In this document: positions 7,501 through 16,700 of the stretch, one piece after another
How positions within the stretch are numbered: position 1 is the first letter of the stretch
How the letters are laid out: the number at the start of each line of letters is the position of its first letter
Origin: Bacteroidota bacterium
GTDB lineage: Bacteria > Bacteroidota > Ignavibacteria > OLB7
Assembly (NCBI GenBank): GCA_018266795.1
Contig: JAFDZV010000051.1
Span: forward strand, 1 to 42,488
Reading direction: 5' to 3'
Length of the DNA: 42,488 nucleotides
Program-made: the position numbers and the translations under genes
The notes under the pieces: generated by a model
What the model saw: the letters and a program-made list of their open reading frames with translations, nothing else
The model's database searches: none
Told to the model about the DNA's origin: nothing

Positions 7501-8598
7501 ACACATGTTGCCGTAACCGTTTCGCCCGACACCGTCACGCTCTATCACGATGGTGCCGCGTGGCGGTATCCGGGAACGTTTGCGCCGTTCGATCTATCCT
7601 CGACACCGTTCGTACTGGGCAATGGCGTGCCTGGCCAGTGTGGTGACTTCGACGGGGAACTGGACGAGGTGCGTCTGTACAGTCGCGCACTGACGCAGGC
7701 CGAGGTTCGCGAGGCAATGCATCTCACGGCGGACCAGTCGCAGGTTGCACGTGGTCTGGCCGCCTACTATCAGTTCAACGAGAGCACATCGGCGCGGTTC
7801 TACGATCGCGTTGCGGCGTCGCACGCGGTAAACGGCGGTGCGCGGCAGGTTGAATCAACTGCCCCGGTTGCCGGCGGCAGCAGCTACCGCATGACCGTTG
7901 AGAGTGGCGGGATGAAGGATTTCACCGGGACCGGTCTGCGTCTCTATCTGCCAGCCGGCGGGCCATTCCCGAACGGCGAGATGGTGGCGTATCATCTGCT
8001 TGCCCGGCCAGACACGCTTCCATCGCCGGTTGAATCGTTTGCCAACAGCTACTGGATCCTGCGCAACTGGGGAACCAACCCGCAGTTCCCGGTGGACAGC
8101 ATCAGCTTCGCGCGCGTCGGTACGCTCAGCCCGGCCGATCGCAGAACGCCCGGCCTGTTCTCGCTGTACAGCAGGTTGCCGAACGAACATCTGAATGCCT
8201 GGACGGCCGCACCCGTTGCCCACGGCGTTTCCGCCGACAGCACAAACGGCATCGTCACGATGGGGTCATGGCCCGCCGCACAGGCCGGGCAGATGCTGAT
8301 CTCCACGGCCGGCACGTCCGTGCTGGAGGCCAACGACGCGCGAGCCGTAGCGGCGGCGGCGCTCACCGCGATGCCGAACCCGTGCGATCTTCAATGCATC
8401 GTCTCGTATCAGCCTGGCCCGATGGAGGAAGGTGTGGAGATCCGTCTGTATGACGTTGCCGGGCATCTGCTTCTCGCAACCCAGCGGGAGATCGAGGAGT
8501 CCGAGCGGCTGCAATACCGGCTGGACATGAGCAGCTATCCTGCAGGAACGTACTACGTCTCCGCAAACGGCCACGTTGCTTCGTTCGCAAAGCGGTGA
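4594..8598 (+). CDS. Giant secreted protein: BNR repeats, PKD, LamG and T9SS sorting domain
   Basis: 1334 residues. The signal peptide spans about 1-28 (basic start, Leu-Leu-Leu-Ile-Val core, cleavage after Cys-Ala-Ala-Gln). Residues 130-770 carry BNR/sortilin-type repeats with the Ser-x-Asp-x-Gly-x-Thr-Trp signature, such as Ser-Ser-Asp-Gly-Gly-Asp-Thr-Trp near 260 and Ser-Thr-Asp-Gly-Gly-Ala-Thr-Trp near 690, likely two beta-propellers. A PKD domain follows at about 796-866 (Trp-Ser-Trp-Ser-Phe-Pro-Gly, then Tyr-Pro-Val-Thr-Leu-Thr-Val). A LamG/concanavalin-like domain is at about 881-1048 and ends in Gly-Glu-Leu-Asp-Glu-Val-Arg-Leu-Tyr. The sorting domain is at about 1256-1334. The BNR signature alone does not prove sialidase or other glycosidase activity. 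Binding or cleaving of surface polysaccharide is a reasonable guess. The start codon directly precedes the signal peptide. Confidence 0.9.
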   Translation: MYRRHYGISFPLLLIVAHVISAGICAAQPAAVLSRPLPSPGMPAWAAYLYESPANVWRVDSSYTAYYRTHPFEKNNYTRYYRRWQHAVEPYIQADGSVRMPGADELRARMEASNRAHLAPAEAGGTWRLIGPNTTYCDGSNGRVLCPEQVNIYGFDIAPSDPNVLYCMSETGGFFRTIDKGQHWELRDIGFPSSSEAIAVHPSNPSSVFVGVNNGIVRTADAGRTWKYVLSQQDMWVYDIAVHPSTPQIVLAATNQGLYRSSDGGDTWKQIFANSTSDLELNPANPNMVYALRYNAGPKQYELWKSTDAGLTFTIRASGWYVSGTTEGAGRLTVTPADPKRVYAVLLAGDAPRILRSDDNGETWRVTATGKTDALKMDNGQGYYDLSIAASHTDANQLMVGTTTAFKSVDGGATFAPLGGYYGPFPIHPDIQEMKVLGNDAWICTDGGITLSEDFFTASSEARTNGIYASDFWGFGSGWNQDVLVGGRYHNGNTALTTAYGGAFLALGGGEAATGYVNPIDAQRTYHSDIGGWYLPDSISGTAQSFTVGKFPNESYWAMEYSDMEWDPRSWNVVWIGNGNTVWRSTNGARSFDSIFSTSHTDGAAQHIRIARSNPDVIYLTERSNTEWDGYLWKSTNGGRTWRQMPQLPVSAGERRCQQITVSAEDENELWVALREGSASNKVFHSTDGGATWTNMTTPAIGSMYVTDIVHQMGTDGGVYLLGGAGNVFYRNRGMSDWQPYATGLPAGFVVRAARPFYRDGVLRAASNFGIWEVPFYEASRPIAQPTVDKYSTACARDTFYFDDYSVLDHAGASWSWSFPGARSISSATARNPKVVYAGPGRYPVTLTVTNPHGASTRTISEMVEVKQGECDFDRLPGMALDLSAKGNVVETPAIPGLRGAAGFTFMAWVKLNKRQDCFTQIVSNWGSDAGFGFGFAFMGYASNTNLTFYWRGVPYQLTTPFNLDTLVWTHVAVTVSPDTVTLYHDGAAWRYPGTFAPFDLSSTPFVLGNGVPGQCGDFDGELDEVRLYSRALTQAEVREAMHLTADQSQVARGLAAYYQFNESTSARFYDRVAASHAVNGGARQVESTAPVAGGSSYRMTVESGGMKDFTGTGLRLYLPAGGPFPNGEMVAYHLLARPDTLPSPVESFANSYWILRNWGTNPQFPVDSISFARVGTLSPADRRTPGLFSLYSRLPNEHLNAWTAAPVAHGVSADSTNGIVTMGSWPAAQAGQMLISTAGTSVLEANDARAVAAAALTAMPNPCDLQCIVSYQPGPMEEGVEIRLYDVAGHLLLATQREIEESERLQYRLDMSSYPAGTYYVSANGHVASFAKR

Positions 8599-8648
8599 GG
8601 CGGGCTCGCTCAGCAGCAGTTGCGATGACGCACCGATCGGCGCCGCCG

Positions 8649-10262
8649 CTATGCCGGAAGGATCGGAGTGGATGGCCAGCCCGGCCGGCCCGATGCCGCC
8701 GTTTCGATGGCCGCCATCGCCGCCAGTGCAACGTGTTCGCACCACGGGCGTGCAACCACCTGCACCGCGATTGGAAGTCCTGCGCTTCCATGCTCGATGG
8801 CGGAGGCAATGCGCTGGAGTTTGTCGCGCGATGCGGCGCGCGCGGATTCCTCGCCGCTGCGAACGCGGGTTACCGGAACGACACCCGCCGGATAACCGAG
8901 TGCGTTGTAGAGACAGGAGTACGCTCCGCCGGTGATGAGATCGCGCGAACTTCCATGTGTCCATGCAGGAAGCGGTGAGACCGGGCAGAGGATGATATCG
9001 AACGGGCCGCCGGTGGCCGCATCCAGTTGTTCGCGGAGCAACTCCTGATAGGCGAACAGTTCCTCGACCACCTTCCAGTAGTCGGTAGTGTGGTAGCGGC
9101 CGAACGAACGCAGACCGTTTGCAAGGCCGTGCTGCCCGAGCATCGTCATCATGCCGCGCATCGCGCCGACCACGCCCCGTGGAAGCGAGAGGAGGGATAG
9201 CAATTGGGCGATCTGCGGCGAGCGCTTGTTCCCCTCCAGCAGCGCCCTCATTCCCTTGCCGGCATCACCACAGAAAATCCTGTGCACCATCTCCATGCCA
9301 TGCGTTGCATCCGGAGGCGTCCACGCATCAACCCGTGCGCCTGCGCCGGCAAGCATTGCGGCGGCCTCGCGTACGCCGCGTTCGACGCCGGGTGATGGAT
9401 CGAACGAGCCGTCGTTGGTGTAGTACGCTACACGAAGCGACGTGATGTCCACACTGCGATGATCGCCGAGCGAGACAACGGGAGGCATGGGAGCGTTGGG
9501 CTCCGGTATCCGCACCGGATGATCGGTAATGGCTCTCAGGCCCAACGCAACGTCGCCGACCGTTCGGGCCAGCACGCCCACCTGGCTCTGGATAACGTTC
9601 TGCGCGATCGGCACGCTGAAGCGCCCGGGGTCCGGCGTTCTTCCCGCCGTGGGCTTGATGCTTGCGATGCCGCAGAAGGCGGCGGGTATCCTGAGGCTGC
9701 CGCCGATATCGGTGCCGACGCCCATGGCCGAGCCTCCGGCCGCGATGATTGCAGCCTCGCCGCCGCTGCTTCCACCGGGGGTGCGGTCCTCACTCCATGG
9801 GTTGTTCGTGCGTCCGTAGTGGGGATTATCGCTCTCGTAGTAGAAGAGCAGCTGCGCAACGTTGGTCTTGCCGAGAACGATTGCCCCCGCCTCGCGCATG
9901 CGATGCACATGCAACTCGTCCGCCGTTGCGCGATGTGCTGCGCGCGTTGCGAGGCCGAACGTTGAAGCGGTGCCTGCCAGATCGAGCGACTCCTTGACGG
10001 TGATCGGCACGCCGTGCAGCGTGCCCACCGGTTCGCCGTTGAGCCGGCGCCGGTCTGCGGCATCCGCCTCGCCTCGTGCCGCTTCGTAGCGTTTCACCAC
10101 AACGGCGTTCAGACGTTTGTTGACCTGCTCGATCCGTTCGATGTGCGCCTCTACCGCCTCACGCGCAGTAATGTCACCGCATGCGATCCGCTCCGCCAAT
10201 TGTGCTGCCGGCATGCCGGCGATCGGCACCGTTGTTCTGCCGGCAGTGGTTGTGTTCTTCAT
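8649..10262 (-). CDS. Amidase signature family enzyme
   Basis: 537 residues. The catalytic Lys-cisSer-Ser triad is plain: Lys90 in Val-Pro-Ile-Thr-Val-Lys-Glu, Ser165 in Pro-Gly-Gly-Ser-Ser-Gly-Gly, and Ser189 in Thr-Asp-Ile-Gly-Gly-Ser. The spacings of 75 and 24 residues equal those of mammalian fatty acid amide hydrolase (142, 217, 241, from memory). The enzyme hydrolyses a carboxamide to acid and ammonia or amine. There is no GatC or GatB neighbour and no signal peptide, so this is a stand-alone amidase rather than the GatA subunit. The substrate cannot be read from the sequence. It converges on the T9SS gene at its 3' side, with 50 bases between stops. Upstream is a strong palindrome (10351-10383) and then a regulator gene on the same strand. 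Confidence 0.9.
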   Translation of the reverse strand: MKNTTTAGRTTVPIAGMPAAQLAERIACGDITAREAVEAHIERIEQVNKRLNAVVVKRYEAARGEADAADRRRLNGEPVGTLHGVPITVKESLDLAGTASTFGLATRAAHRATADELHVHRMREAGAIVLGKTNVAQLLFYYESDNPHYGRTNNPWSEDRTPGGSSGGEAAIIAAGGSAMGVGTDIGGSLRIPAAFCGIASIKPTAGRTPDPGRFSVPIAQNVIQSQVGVLARTVGDVALGLRAITDHPVRIPEPNAPMPPVVSLGDHRSVDITSLRVAYYTNDGSFDPSPGVERGVREAAAMLAGAGARVDAWTPPDATHGMEMVHRIFCGDAGKGMRALLEGNKRSPQIAQLLSLLSLPRGVVGAMRGMMTMLGQHGLANGLRSFGRYHTTDYWKVVEELFAYQELLREQLDAATGGPFDIILCPVSPLPAWTHGSSRDLITGGAYSCLYNALGYPAGVVPVTRVRSGEESARAASRDKLQRIASAIEHGSAGLPIAVQVVARPWCEHVALAAMAAIETAASGRPGWPSTPILPA

Positions 10263-10350
10263 CGCTTGCTCCCGGTTCTAGAGTTCCCGACACTCGGCGC
10301 TACAAGGCCTGTAGACTCTGAAGCGCATCTCGGTTTGACGGGAACCGTAA

Positions 10351-10383
10351 TCGTACATCGTTCGTGCTTCGAACGATGTGCGA
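10351..10383 (-). terminator. Long inverted repeat between the regulator and amidase genes
   Basis: ACATCGTTCG (10355-10364) pairs with CGAACGATGT (10370-10379) around a five-base loop. Four further pairs (10351-10354 with 10380-10383, one of them G-T) extend the stem to 14 bp. It lies 84 bases past the regulator stop and 89 bases before the amidase start. No T-run follows on the minus strand. It could terminate the regulator transcript or serve as an operator for the amidase; position alone does not decide. A weaker pair, ATGGGG and CCCCAT, flanks the next 40 bases. Confidence 0.5.
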
Positions 10384-10466
10384 AGTTAGATGGGGCGGGA
10401 GGTGCCGGGCATCGGGAGAACTCCCCATTTGCAGGCGATCGTCCGGCCGCTTCAGGCAACAGCAGT

Positions 10467-12041
10467 CTATTCCAGAAGTCTGTGTTCCATGGCGAAGAGT
10501 GTGGCACCGGCGCGCGTGGAGACGCCGATCTTGCTGTATATGTTCTGGAGATGGCGGTCCACTGTCTTGGCGGAGATGAAGAGCTTCTCTGCGGTCTGCT
10601 TCATGGTATTGCCGCGTGCCACCAGGCGCAGCACCTCGAGTTCTCGCTCGCTGAGCCCGCCTACTGCGGCTCTGCGTGTGCGCGAAGTCCGGTGGCCGGC
10701 AGCAGCGAGAACGGAATCGGCAACGTCCGAATCCAGCAGCCCGGATCGTGCCTCGTTGCGTATCGTCTGCGCAGCCTCGTCGGCGGAGCAGGCGCGGCGG
10801 TGCGGGCGATCCTCGCACAGTACAACGTAGCGGTTCGCGGCGGCGACGATCCGCGAGGCACGGGTGAGCGCTGAGCCGTTCAGATTGCGGTGATATCCCG
10901 AGCCGTCCAGGCGCTCGTGATGTTGTGATGCAACGTCCCCAAGCCGTGCAAGGCCGGACGGGCGTGCCAGTATGCGAGCCGTGTAGTACGGGTGCATGCG
11001 AACCTGCTCCGCCTCACGATCGCTCAGCGGCGCTTCCTTTCCCCAGACCGCCGCGCTCACACCTACTTTCCCGATATCGTGCAGCAGCGCCGCGCGGTAG
11101 ATGCCCTGCATATCGTCCGCCGGAAGCCCGCAGTGGGCGGCGGCCGCTTTTGCGAGTTCCGCAACCCGATGCGAATGGCCAAGGAACCATGGGGACTTGA
11201 TGTCGGCGAAGTCCGCCATGGCGCTGCACGCCGTGTCCAGTTCCTCCTGCGTCAGATAGCGATGGCTGCCCGGCTCCATCGCCAGCACCGTTTCCCATGC
11301 AGGATCACTACCCAACCCGGCAAGCACCTGTGCGGCGTTGCGAAGGAAGCAGTCCACAAGCGCCGGGGAATGCGCACGGCCGCGACGCTTGCGGGCCATC
11401 GCAACGGCGGAATCGATGCCGCCCAGCCTGTAGAAGGTGACGATGTCGTGCGCGAGCGAGGCGGTGAGTAACGCGGGAGAGATGGCCTCTCCCTTCAGTC
11501 CCGGAACGCCCTTGCCATCCCAGCGTGCATATATCTGGCCCACCGTGGCGACGAAGCTCTCCTCGAAGCCCAGCCGCTGAGCCAGTCGCTGCGCCACTTC
11601 GCAGTGGCCCGGGAAGAAGCTGGTGTGCACCGCACCGAGTTCGGCAACGCCCTGGATGAACGCCTGCGTCATTCGAACCAGGTTCGCCCCGGCATTCGTC
11701 TGCCGAATGTAGCGAAGCATGAGCTGCATGATCCGGGGCGTATCCGCCGTGTCGATCGCCGCGATCTCCGCGCGCAGGGCAAGCTCATCGCCGATGATCG
11801 ATGCAAGCCAGTATGTATCGGCATTGCAGCCGATGTAGCGAAGCAGTGCCTCGTTGTACGCATCCTCGAGGTCGCGTTGCGACAGGCCTGCAGCTTCGCC
11901 AATCCGAACCGCCACCACGCAGGTCGTCATGGCGTACTCCATCGGCTGTCCCATGCCGAAATCGGTAGCGATCGAGAGGGCCGCCATCAGCTCCGCGCGC
12001 CGTATACCCGAGCTTGTTGCGTGGGACACTGTTGATTGCAT
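10467..12041 (-). CDS. Regulator with two HD/HD-GYP-type modules and a LuxR DNA-binding domain
   Basis: 524 residues from the ATG at 12041; codons upstream of it look non-coding. The N-terminal module is a degenerate HD-GYP: Ala-Leu-Leu-Arg-Tyr-Ile-Gly-Cys-Asn (65-73) replaces the His-Asp site, while Trp-Asp-Gly-Lys-Gly-Val-Pro (174-180) keeps the GYP-like loop. The second module is intact: Leu-Leu-His-Asp-Ile-Gly-Lys with His321 and Asp322, His374-His375, and Gly-Ser-Gly-Tyr-His (380-384) in place of Gly-Tyr-Pro. Residues 463-524 are a LuxR helix-turn-helix starting Leu-Ser-Glu-Arg-Glu-Leu-Glu-Val-Leu. HD-GYP domains usually hydrolyse cyclic di-GMP. The architecture suggests one protein that senses or degrades a nucleotide and binds DNA. 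No Shine-Dalgarno site is seen; the bases before the ATG (CTCCT) are its complement. Confidence 0.88.
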   Translation of the reverse strand: MQSTVSHATSSGIRRAELMAALSIATDFGMGQPMEYAMTTCVVAVRIGEAAGLSQRDLEDAYNEALLRYIGCNADTYWLASIIGDELALRAEIAAIDTADTPRIMQLMLRYIRQTNAGANLVRMTQAFIQGVAELGAVHTSFFPGHCEVAQRLAQRLGFEESFVATVGQIYARWDGKGVPGLKGEAISPALLTASLAHDIVTFYRLGGIDSAVAMARKRRGRAHSPALVDCFLRNAAQVLAGLGSDPAWETVLAMEPGSHRYLTQEELDTACSAMADFADIKSPWFLGHSHRVAELAKAAAAHCGLPADDMQGIYRAALLHDIGKVGVSAAVWGKEAPLSDREAEQVRMHPYYTARILARPSGLARLGDVASQHHERLDGSGYHRNLNGSALTRASRIVAAANRYVVLCEDRPHRRACSADEAAQTIRNEARSGLLDSDVADSVLAAAGHRTSRTRRAAVGGLSERELEVLRLVARGNTMKQTAEKLFISAKTVDRHLQNIYSKIGVSTRAGATLFAMEHRLLE

Positions 12042-12156
12042 GAGAGGAGTCCGATGACGTTGACATTCCCGGCGGAACCACCGTCCATGGGACGGCGCAC
12101 AACGCATTGCTCTGCTTCGGCATCGCGGGAGCCGGTACTCAGCGGTCCGGCACGTA

Positions 12157-12915
12157 CTACCGGCGTAACAGGCCGTAGCGCGCAATCGTGTAAAGGATCT
12201 TGTATCCTGCCTTCACCGATCCCGATATGGACCCGGTGATCTTCGATATGCCGATTCTCTTTCGATAGCTCACCGGCACCTCGGTGCATCGCAGCTTCAT
12301 TCGCGCGGCCTTGATCTGCATCTCCACCGTCCAGCCGTAGTTCGTATCGCGCATGGCGATGCGGCGCAGCGCTTCCGCGGTGATGGCGCGAAACGGGCCA
12401 AGGTCGCTGAAGCGTACGCCCCAGAGCAGGCGGATCAGCGAGGTGGCCAGCCAGTTGCCGAAGCGTGCATGAGCGGCCATGGCGCCGGGTTCCAGCGCCC
12501 CTGCGGAGCGCGAGCCGATCACCATCTCGAACCCTTCCAGCGCGATCTTCTCCACGAGCAGTGTCATCTCCTCCGGATGATCGGAGTAGTCTGCATCGAT
12601 GAAGACAACGATGTCGTACTCCCTTGCCAGCACATAGGCAACGCCGGTAAGGCAGGCGGAGCCATATCCCTGCCGCGGCTCGAACAGAACCGTGGCTCCG
12701 GCCGCGCGCGCGATCGATGCCGTCTGGTCGGTGCTTCGATTGTCCACCACAACGATCTCATCCACGAGGCCGGTAGGAATGTCTTCCAGAACACGGAGGA
12801 TGGAGGAGTCCTCGTTGAAGGCGGGTATCACAACGGCGATGCGATGATCGCCCTTTGCCCGGGCAACGCGCTCGCGTGAGGTATACGATGAGTCGATGGA
12901 GGATAATGGCTGCAT
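12157..12915 (-). CDS. Family 2 glycosyltransferase
   Basis: 252 residues from the ATG at 12915. An ATG at 12978 would add 21 residues that do not look like the family, and TATATT at 12931-12926 could be a -10 box giving a very short leader to 12915. The GT2 fold shows Val-Val-Ile-Pro-Ala-Phe-Asn-Glu at the start, Val-Val-Asp-Asn-Arg-Ser-Thr-Asp, and the metal-binding Asp107-Ala-Asp109. Tyr-Ser-Asp-His-Pro-Glu-Glu follows, typical of dolichol-phosphate-sugar-synthase-like enzymes. Gly-Tyr-Gly-Ser and Gly-Pro-Phe-Arg-Ala-Ile also fit. There are no transmembrane helices. It probably moves a sugar from a nucleotide donor to a lipid carrier or glycan. The regulator gene begins 115 bases downstream on the same strand. 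Confidence 0.85.
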   Translation of the reverse strand: MQPLSSIDSSYTSRERVARAKGDHRIAVVIPAFNEDSSILRVLEDIPTGLVDEIVVVDNRSTDQTASIARAAGATVLFEPRQGYGSACLTGVAYVLAREYDIVVFIDADYSDHPEEMTLLVEKIALEGFEMVIGSRSAGALEPGAMAAHARFGNWLATSLIRLLWGVRFSDLGPFRAITAEALRRIAMRDTNYGWTVEMQIKAARMKLRCTEVPVSYRKRIGISKITGSISGSVKAGYKILYTIARYGLLRR

Positions 12916-12978
12916 CTGCCCGATGAATATACAACGTGACGGATTGTCGGCGAAGGAGGAGCCGACCGCTCTGCGCAC

Positions 12979-13648
12979 GTGAATGCCGGAATGCCCGGCC
13001 TGTATTCCATGCGCACCGGTACGAGAACATCAAGTCAGGGCATTCCTCTCCCACTGCGTCAGGGCATTCCTCGGCAACGGCCGCGGATGATGCAGCATGG
13101 GCCAACCGGAAGTCGTGGTACGCGGCGCCCGCAACCTGTTGTGGGTAGCACACGCCCGGCTTCGGCGATGCGGAGCTATCCTCACGCAGCGGCGTACCAA
13201 TGCCGCGATGCACCAACGGAACCTCCTCTCTGTAGAAGCGCGTTCTTCTCTTCTTCCGAGCTCCGCCAGGAGCGGCCTCTCCGTCACCATGAAGGCACAG
13301 GTCGCTCCCTGCGGGGAGCTGAATGAAGGTGGGAGAGATGGTGCGGGGCTACAGAGAGAGTGGAAGGAACTGCTCTCGCCGACCTTTCGATGTCAACGTC
13401 CACTGCAGTGTCATCGTGCACTGCAGCCGATCGGAAGAGTGCACGAACAGTTGGGTGCGGCCCCCGGAATGTCATTAGCACGCTTCAAGCAGTGAATCTG
13501 CGGCGATCCGTTGCGGACGTGCCTCACGTGGCTGGCATGGTTCGGTACGTTGAGCGGGAAAGGTCGCCACGCCTCCGCTTCGCGTGGTCTCGCGAAGACG
13601 ATTGATGTATTCGACACACAATATCTGCTGCCATGAGCGGGAGGGGAG
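12979..13648. repeat. Gene-poor stretch with a tandem repeat and several hairpins
   Basis: No reading frame here looks like a real gene. GTCAGGGCATTCCTC occurs twice (13034-13048 and 13058-13072), a 24-base period, and a GGAATGCCC relative lies just upstream near 12988. Hairpins include GCTCC-gcca-GGAGC (13260-13273), GCTCCC-tgcg-GGGAGC (13304-13319) and CTGCAGTG-tcatcgtg-CACTGCAG (13403-13426). The stretch may hold a small RNA, a decayed gene or an intergenic repeat family. Confidence 0.45.
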
Positions 13649-13690
13649 TAAAAATAAACCGGGCATCCCGCATGTGCAGGATGCCCGGTT
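13649..13690 (-). terminator. Intrinsic terminator of the 1482-residue T9SS gene
   Basis: Read on the minus strand, a perfect 12-bp stem (AACCGGGCATCC with GGATGCCCGGTT, plus-strand positions 13657-13668 and 13679-13690) has a 10-base loop and is followed by TTTATTTTTA. It lies 60 bases past the stop codon. This is the clearest textbook terminator in the window. Confidence 0.9.
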
Positions 13691-13749
13691 GGTTCAATCC
13701 ATCACCTCTGTCTCACCGATAGGAGAGTAAGGTGCTGACTAAGGCGGAA

Positions 13750-16700
13750 TTACTTCCGCATGATCATCGTCGACGTATGAGTCCAGTCACCCGATTCCAG
13801 TCGGTAGTAGTACAGGCCCGACGGGAAGCCGGTGGCATCCCACGTAACCTGATACAGACCCGGCTGCATCATGCCGTCGACCAATGTGGCAACCTTCTTG
13901 CCGCTGGCGTCATAGACGGTCAGCTTGGTCGGCCCGTCCAGGCCGAGCGAGAAGGTGATATCGGTTGACGGGTTGAACGGATTCGGCTTGTTCTGGTTGA
14001 GAGAGTAGCCGAAGCCCGTGGACTCGATAAGGCGGAGGTTCAGACCGCAGACCGAATCGACCGTGATAAGTCCCGGCGTCGGGAGAATGCGTGCGCACTG
14101 CTGCGTCGACGGAGGCAGGACATAGAACGTGATCTTGGACTGACGGTCCGTGCCGAGGAAGAGCTGGAAGTTCGGATTTAACAGCTTTCCGGTGCCGGTC
14201 AGGTGCCTGCCAGGAGGCGCGGTAAGCGCCGCGATGTAGTACCCTTCGGCGAAGTCGGACTCGATGATCGTGATCGTCCAGCCGCTGACGATCGTTCCGT
14301 TGAGCATCGATGCGAGATCACGCGGATCGTTCGTACCGTTGGTCAGCTTCTCGATCTTGTTGTTGTAATACACGCCGATGATGAAGCTGGTGATACCGGC
14401 ATCATCCAACGGATCCTGCAGAATGATCGGGGCGTCGAGGAACGAGCCCGGAGCACCATGCAGTGCCGGCGTATCCTGCACCTTCGCGTGCACGGTCACG
14501 ATGTAACCGGTGCCCACGAGCTGCGACGGAACGGACGGGACAGGCTGGCCATCCTTTGCACTGACCACTTCGTAGACGATCTGTGCGTGGAATGTGCCAA
14601 CACGACGCGGTGAGAAGTTCACCTTCACCGTCTTGGTCTGTCCAGGATAGAGCGTGTCGAGAACGTTGGAGAAGTCCGCGCTGAAGAATCCGGACTTGTC
14701 GGTATCGTCCAGCGTGGCGCTGACGACAACGACGGCCTCTGTACCGGTGTTCGTGATCGTTACCGAGGAATCCGGATGCTGGCAGGAGCTCAACACGTTT
14801 CCGAAGTTGAGATCGGTCACCATCACACCACGCGTGAAGGAGTATGCCGCAAGCGGGCCAACGGTATCCTTGCCGTCGCAGCGCGATTGATCGCCGATGA
14901 AGACCAGATCAGCCTTGCGGCTGCCGGCCTGAACCGGACGATACTCCACCGTCACCGGTATGCTGTCACCCGGCTGCACCGTAACCGGCGTACCGGGCAT
15001 TCCACTGACCGGAGCGATCGAACGATCGATCCAGTAGTTGCCGGCATCGACACCCGTGATCTGAACGTCGTTGACGGTCAGCGGGCGTGTCGGAAGCGCA
15101 TGCAGCATGATGGTGGTACGCTGCGACGGAGTTGCCGGGTACGGCCCCTTGTACAGCGTCGTATCGAAGTTCCAGCCGGTAATCTTGCCATGCGACTCGA
15201 TGCCGGTACCGTTCAACTGCGAGTAGATCGAGTCACCGGTCTCGGTTGTGAGAAGCATGCGGCAGGAGTAGTTCCGCTCGTCCTTCGGGCTGAAGTAGAC
15301 GCGCTGAACCTTCTGGACGGTGCCGCCCTGAAGAATCAGATCGCCCGGGCGAACCATGACTGTCTGGTCCGCAGTCTCCAGCGTGAAGTACTTGTCCGTG
15401 GCATCGGTCGAACCCGGATCGTCGAGCAGCTGGATGGACTTCACCGTTGCATCGACATTACCCGCGTTGGTAACCGGGATGTCGAACTGGTAGGAGGCAA
15501 CGCTGTTCTTCGTGCAGCTGTTCAGGGTTGTCACCCATTCGATCCACGAGTGATCGGGCATCAGCACGCCCGGCTTCACGACGTTTGCCGTCCAGACCGA
15601 GGTGTCGCGATCGCAGCTTGCATTCGTGTAGAATGTTGCCACGGTACGATACTGAGCAACATCGATACCCGGCGTGAACGTCACCGAGATGGTGATGCTC
15701 TGGTTCGGGAGCAGCGGACTGGCCTTCAGCTTGTCCTTTTCGGTCTGCGCAACCGAGAAGTGAGTGTCGGCAAAGGTCACCACCGGATCCTTGAAGACCA
15801 GCGGGCCGCTTCCGTTGTTGGTAATCTTCAACGGAAGGGTGGAGGCCGGCGTGTTGTTGACGATGAACTGTCCGAAGTTCAGGTCGCCAACGTAGATGCA
15901 CGGCTTCGAGGTCTGGGTCTTCAACGGCACCGGCACGGTAACGCAGCCAAGGATGCACTTGACGGTGTCGTCATACTCCTGGTTGTCCTCGTCGGGGCTT
16001 ACCTGAACGGTGATCGTCCATGTATCGCCCGGCTTCAGCACGCCGGGAACCGGGCCCGGAGTGGTGCTGAGGATCTTGTACTGGCGCAGGCCGAGCGCAA
16101 GACGGATATCCTTCACCTGGATATCACGGGTCAGCGGGTTCGTGATCGTGATGGTCTTGCTCAGCGTGCCGCCAAGGTTCACGGTTCCGAAGTCCAGAAG
16201 GCCGGACGGGTTTACCGTGAGGTGCTCCGCCTCGTAGTGGAACACAACGCGCCAGATCTTGCCGGTACGATCCTTGATAATCACAACGGCGTCGGCATCC
16301 TGGAGCGGGTCGATCGCTTCCACCTCGATAGTGCAGGCCGAGCGGCCAAGAATGTCGGAGAGGCGAACCGGGTCAACCGGGTTCAGCTTGGCATTCTTCA
16401 CCGTGGACGGATCGAGCGTGATCGAACGGAGGCCAACCGGGTTCTGGTTGATCGCCGCGATCTTGATCGTCAGCTTGAAGCAATCCATCGTGGTGTCGAT
16501 CTTCAGCGTATCCGGCGGAAGCAGCACGCGGCGTGTCGGAGCCAGCGGATAGCCGTACGACACTGCGTTGTACTCTTCGTATTCGCACGGGTGCTGGATG
16601 ATCGGATCCTTGCTGCCGCCACCCAGAATAACACTGCCGCCATCATCCTTCTTCTTGATGAGTCCCGGGCGGTAGGCCTCGGCGCCCTGCATCAGGCCGT

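Noticed and set aside
4594-8598. Sialidase call for the BNR protein
   Set aside because: BNR repeats are visible but no sialidase arginine triad or FRIP motif was found, so only a general description is given.
8649-10262. GatA subunit of the tRNA amidotransferase
   Set aside because: No gatB or gatC neighbours, and the sequence around the triad is closer to stand-alone amidases.
12041-12239. Short plus-strand gene behind AGGAG at 12045
   Set aside because: The site is only four bases from the ATG, the product is unlike any protein, and the region is the upstream gap of the regulator gene.
13340-13385. GGAAGGAACTGC as SRP RNA or GGTGCGG as RNase P RNA
   Set aside because: Only short fragments resemble these RNAs; the conserved core helices and loops are absent.
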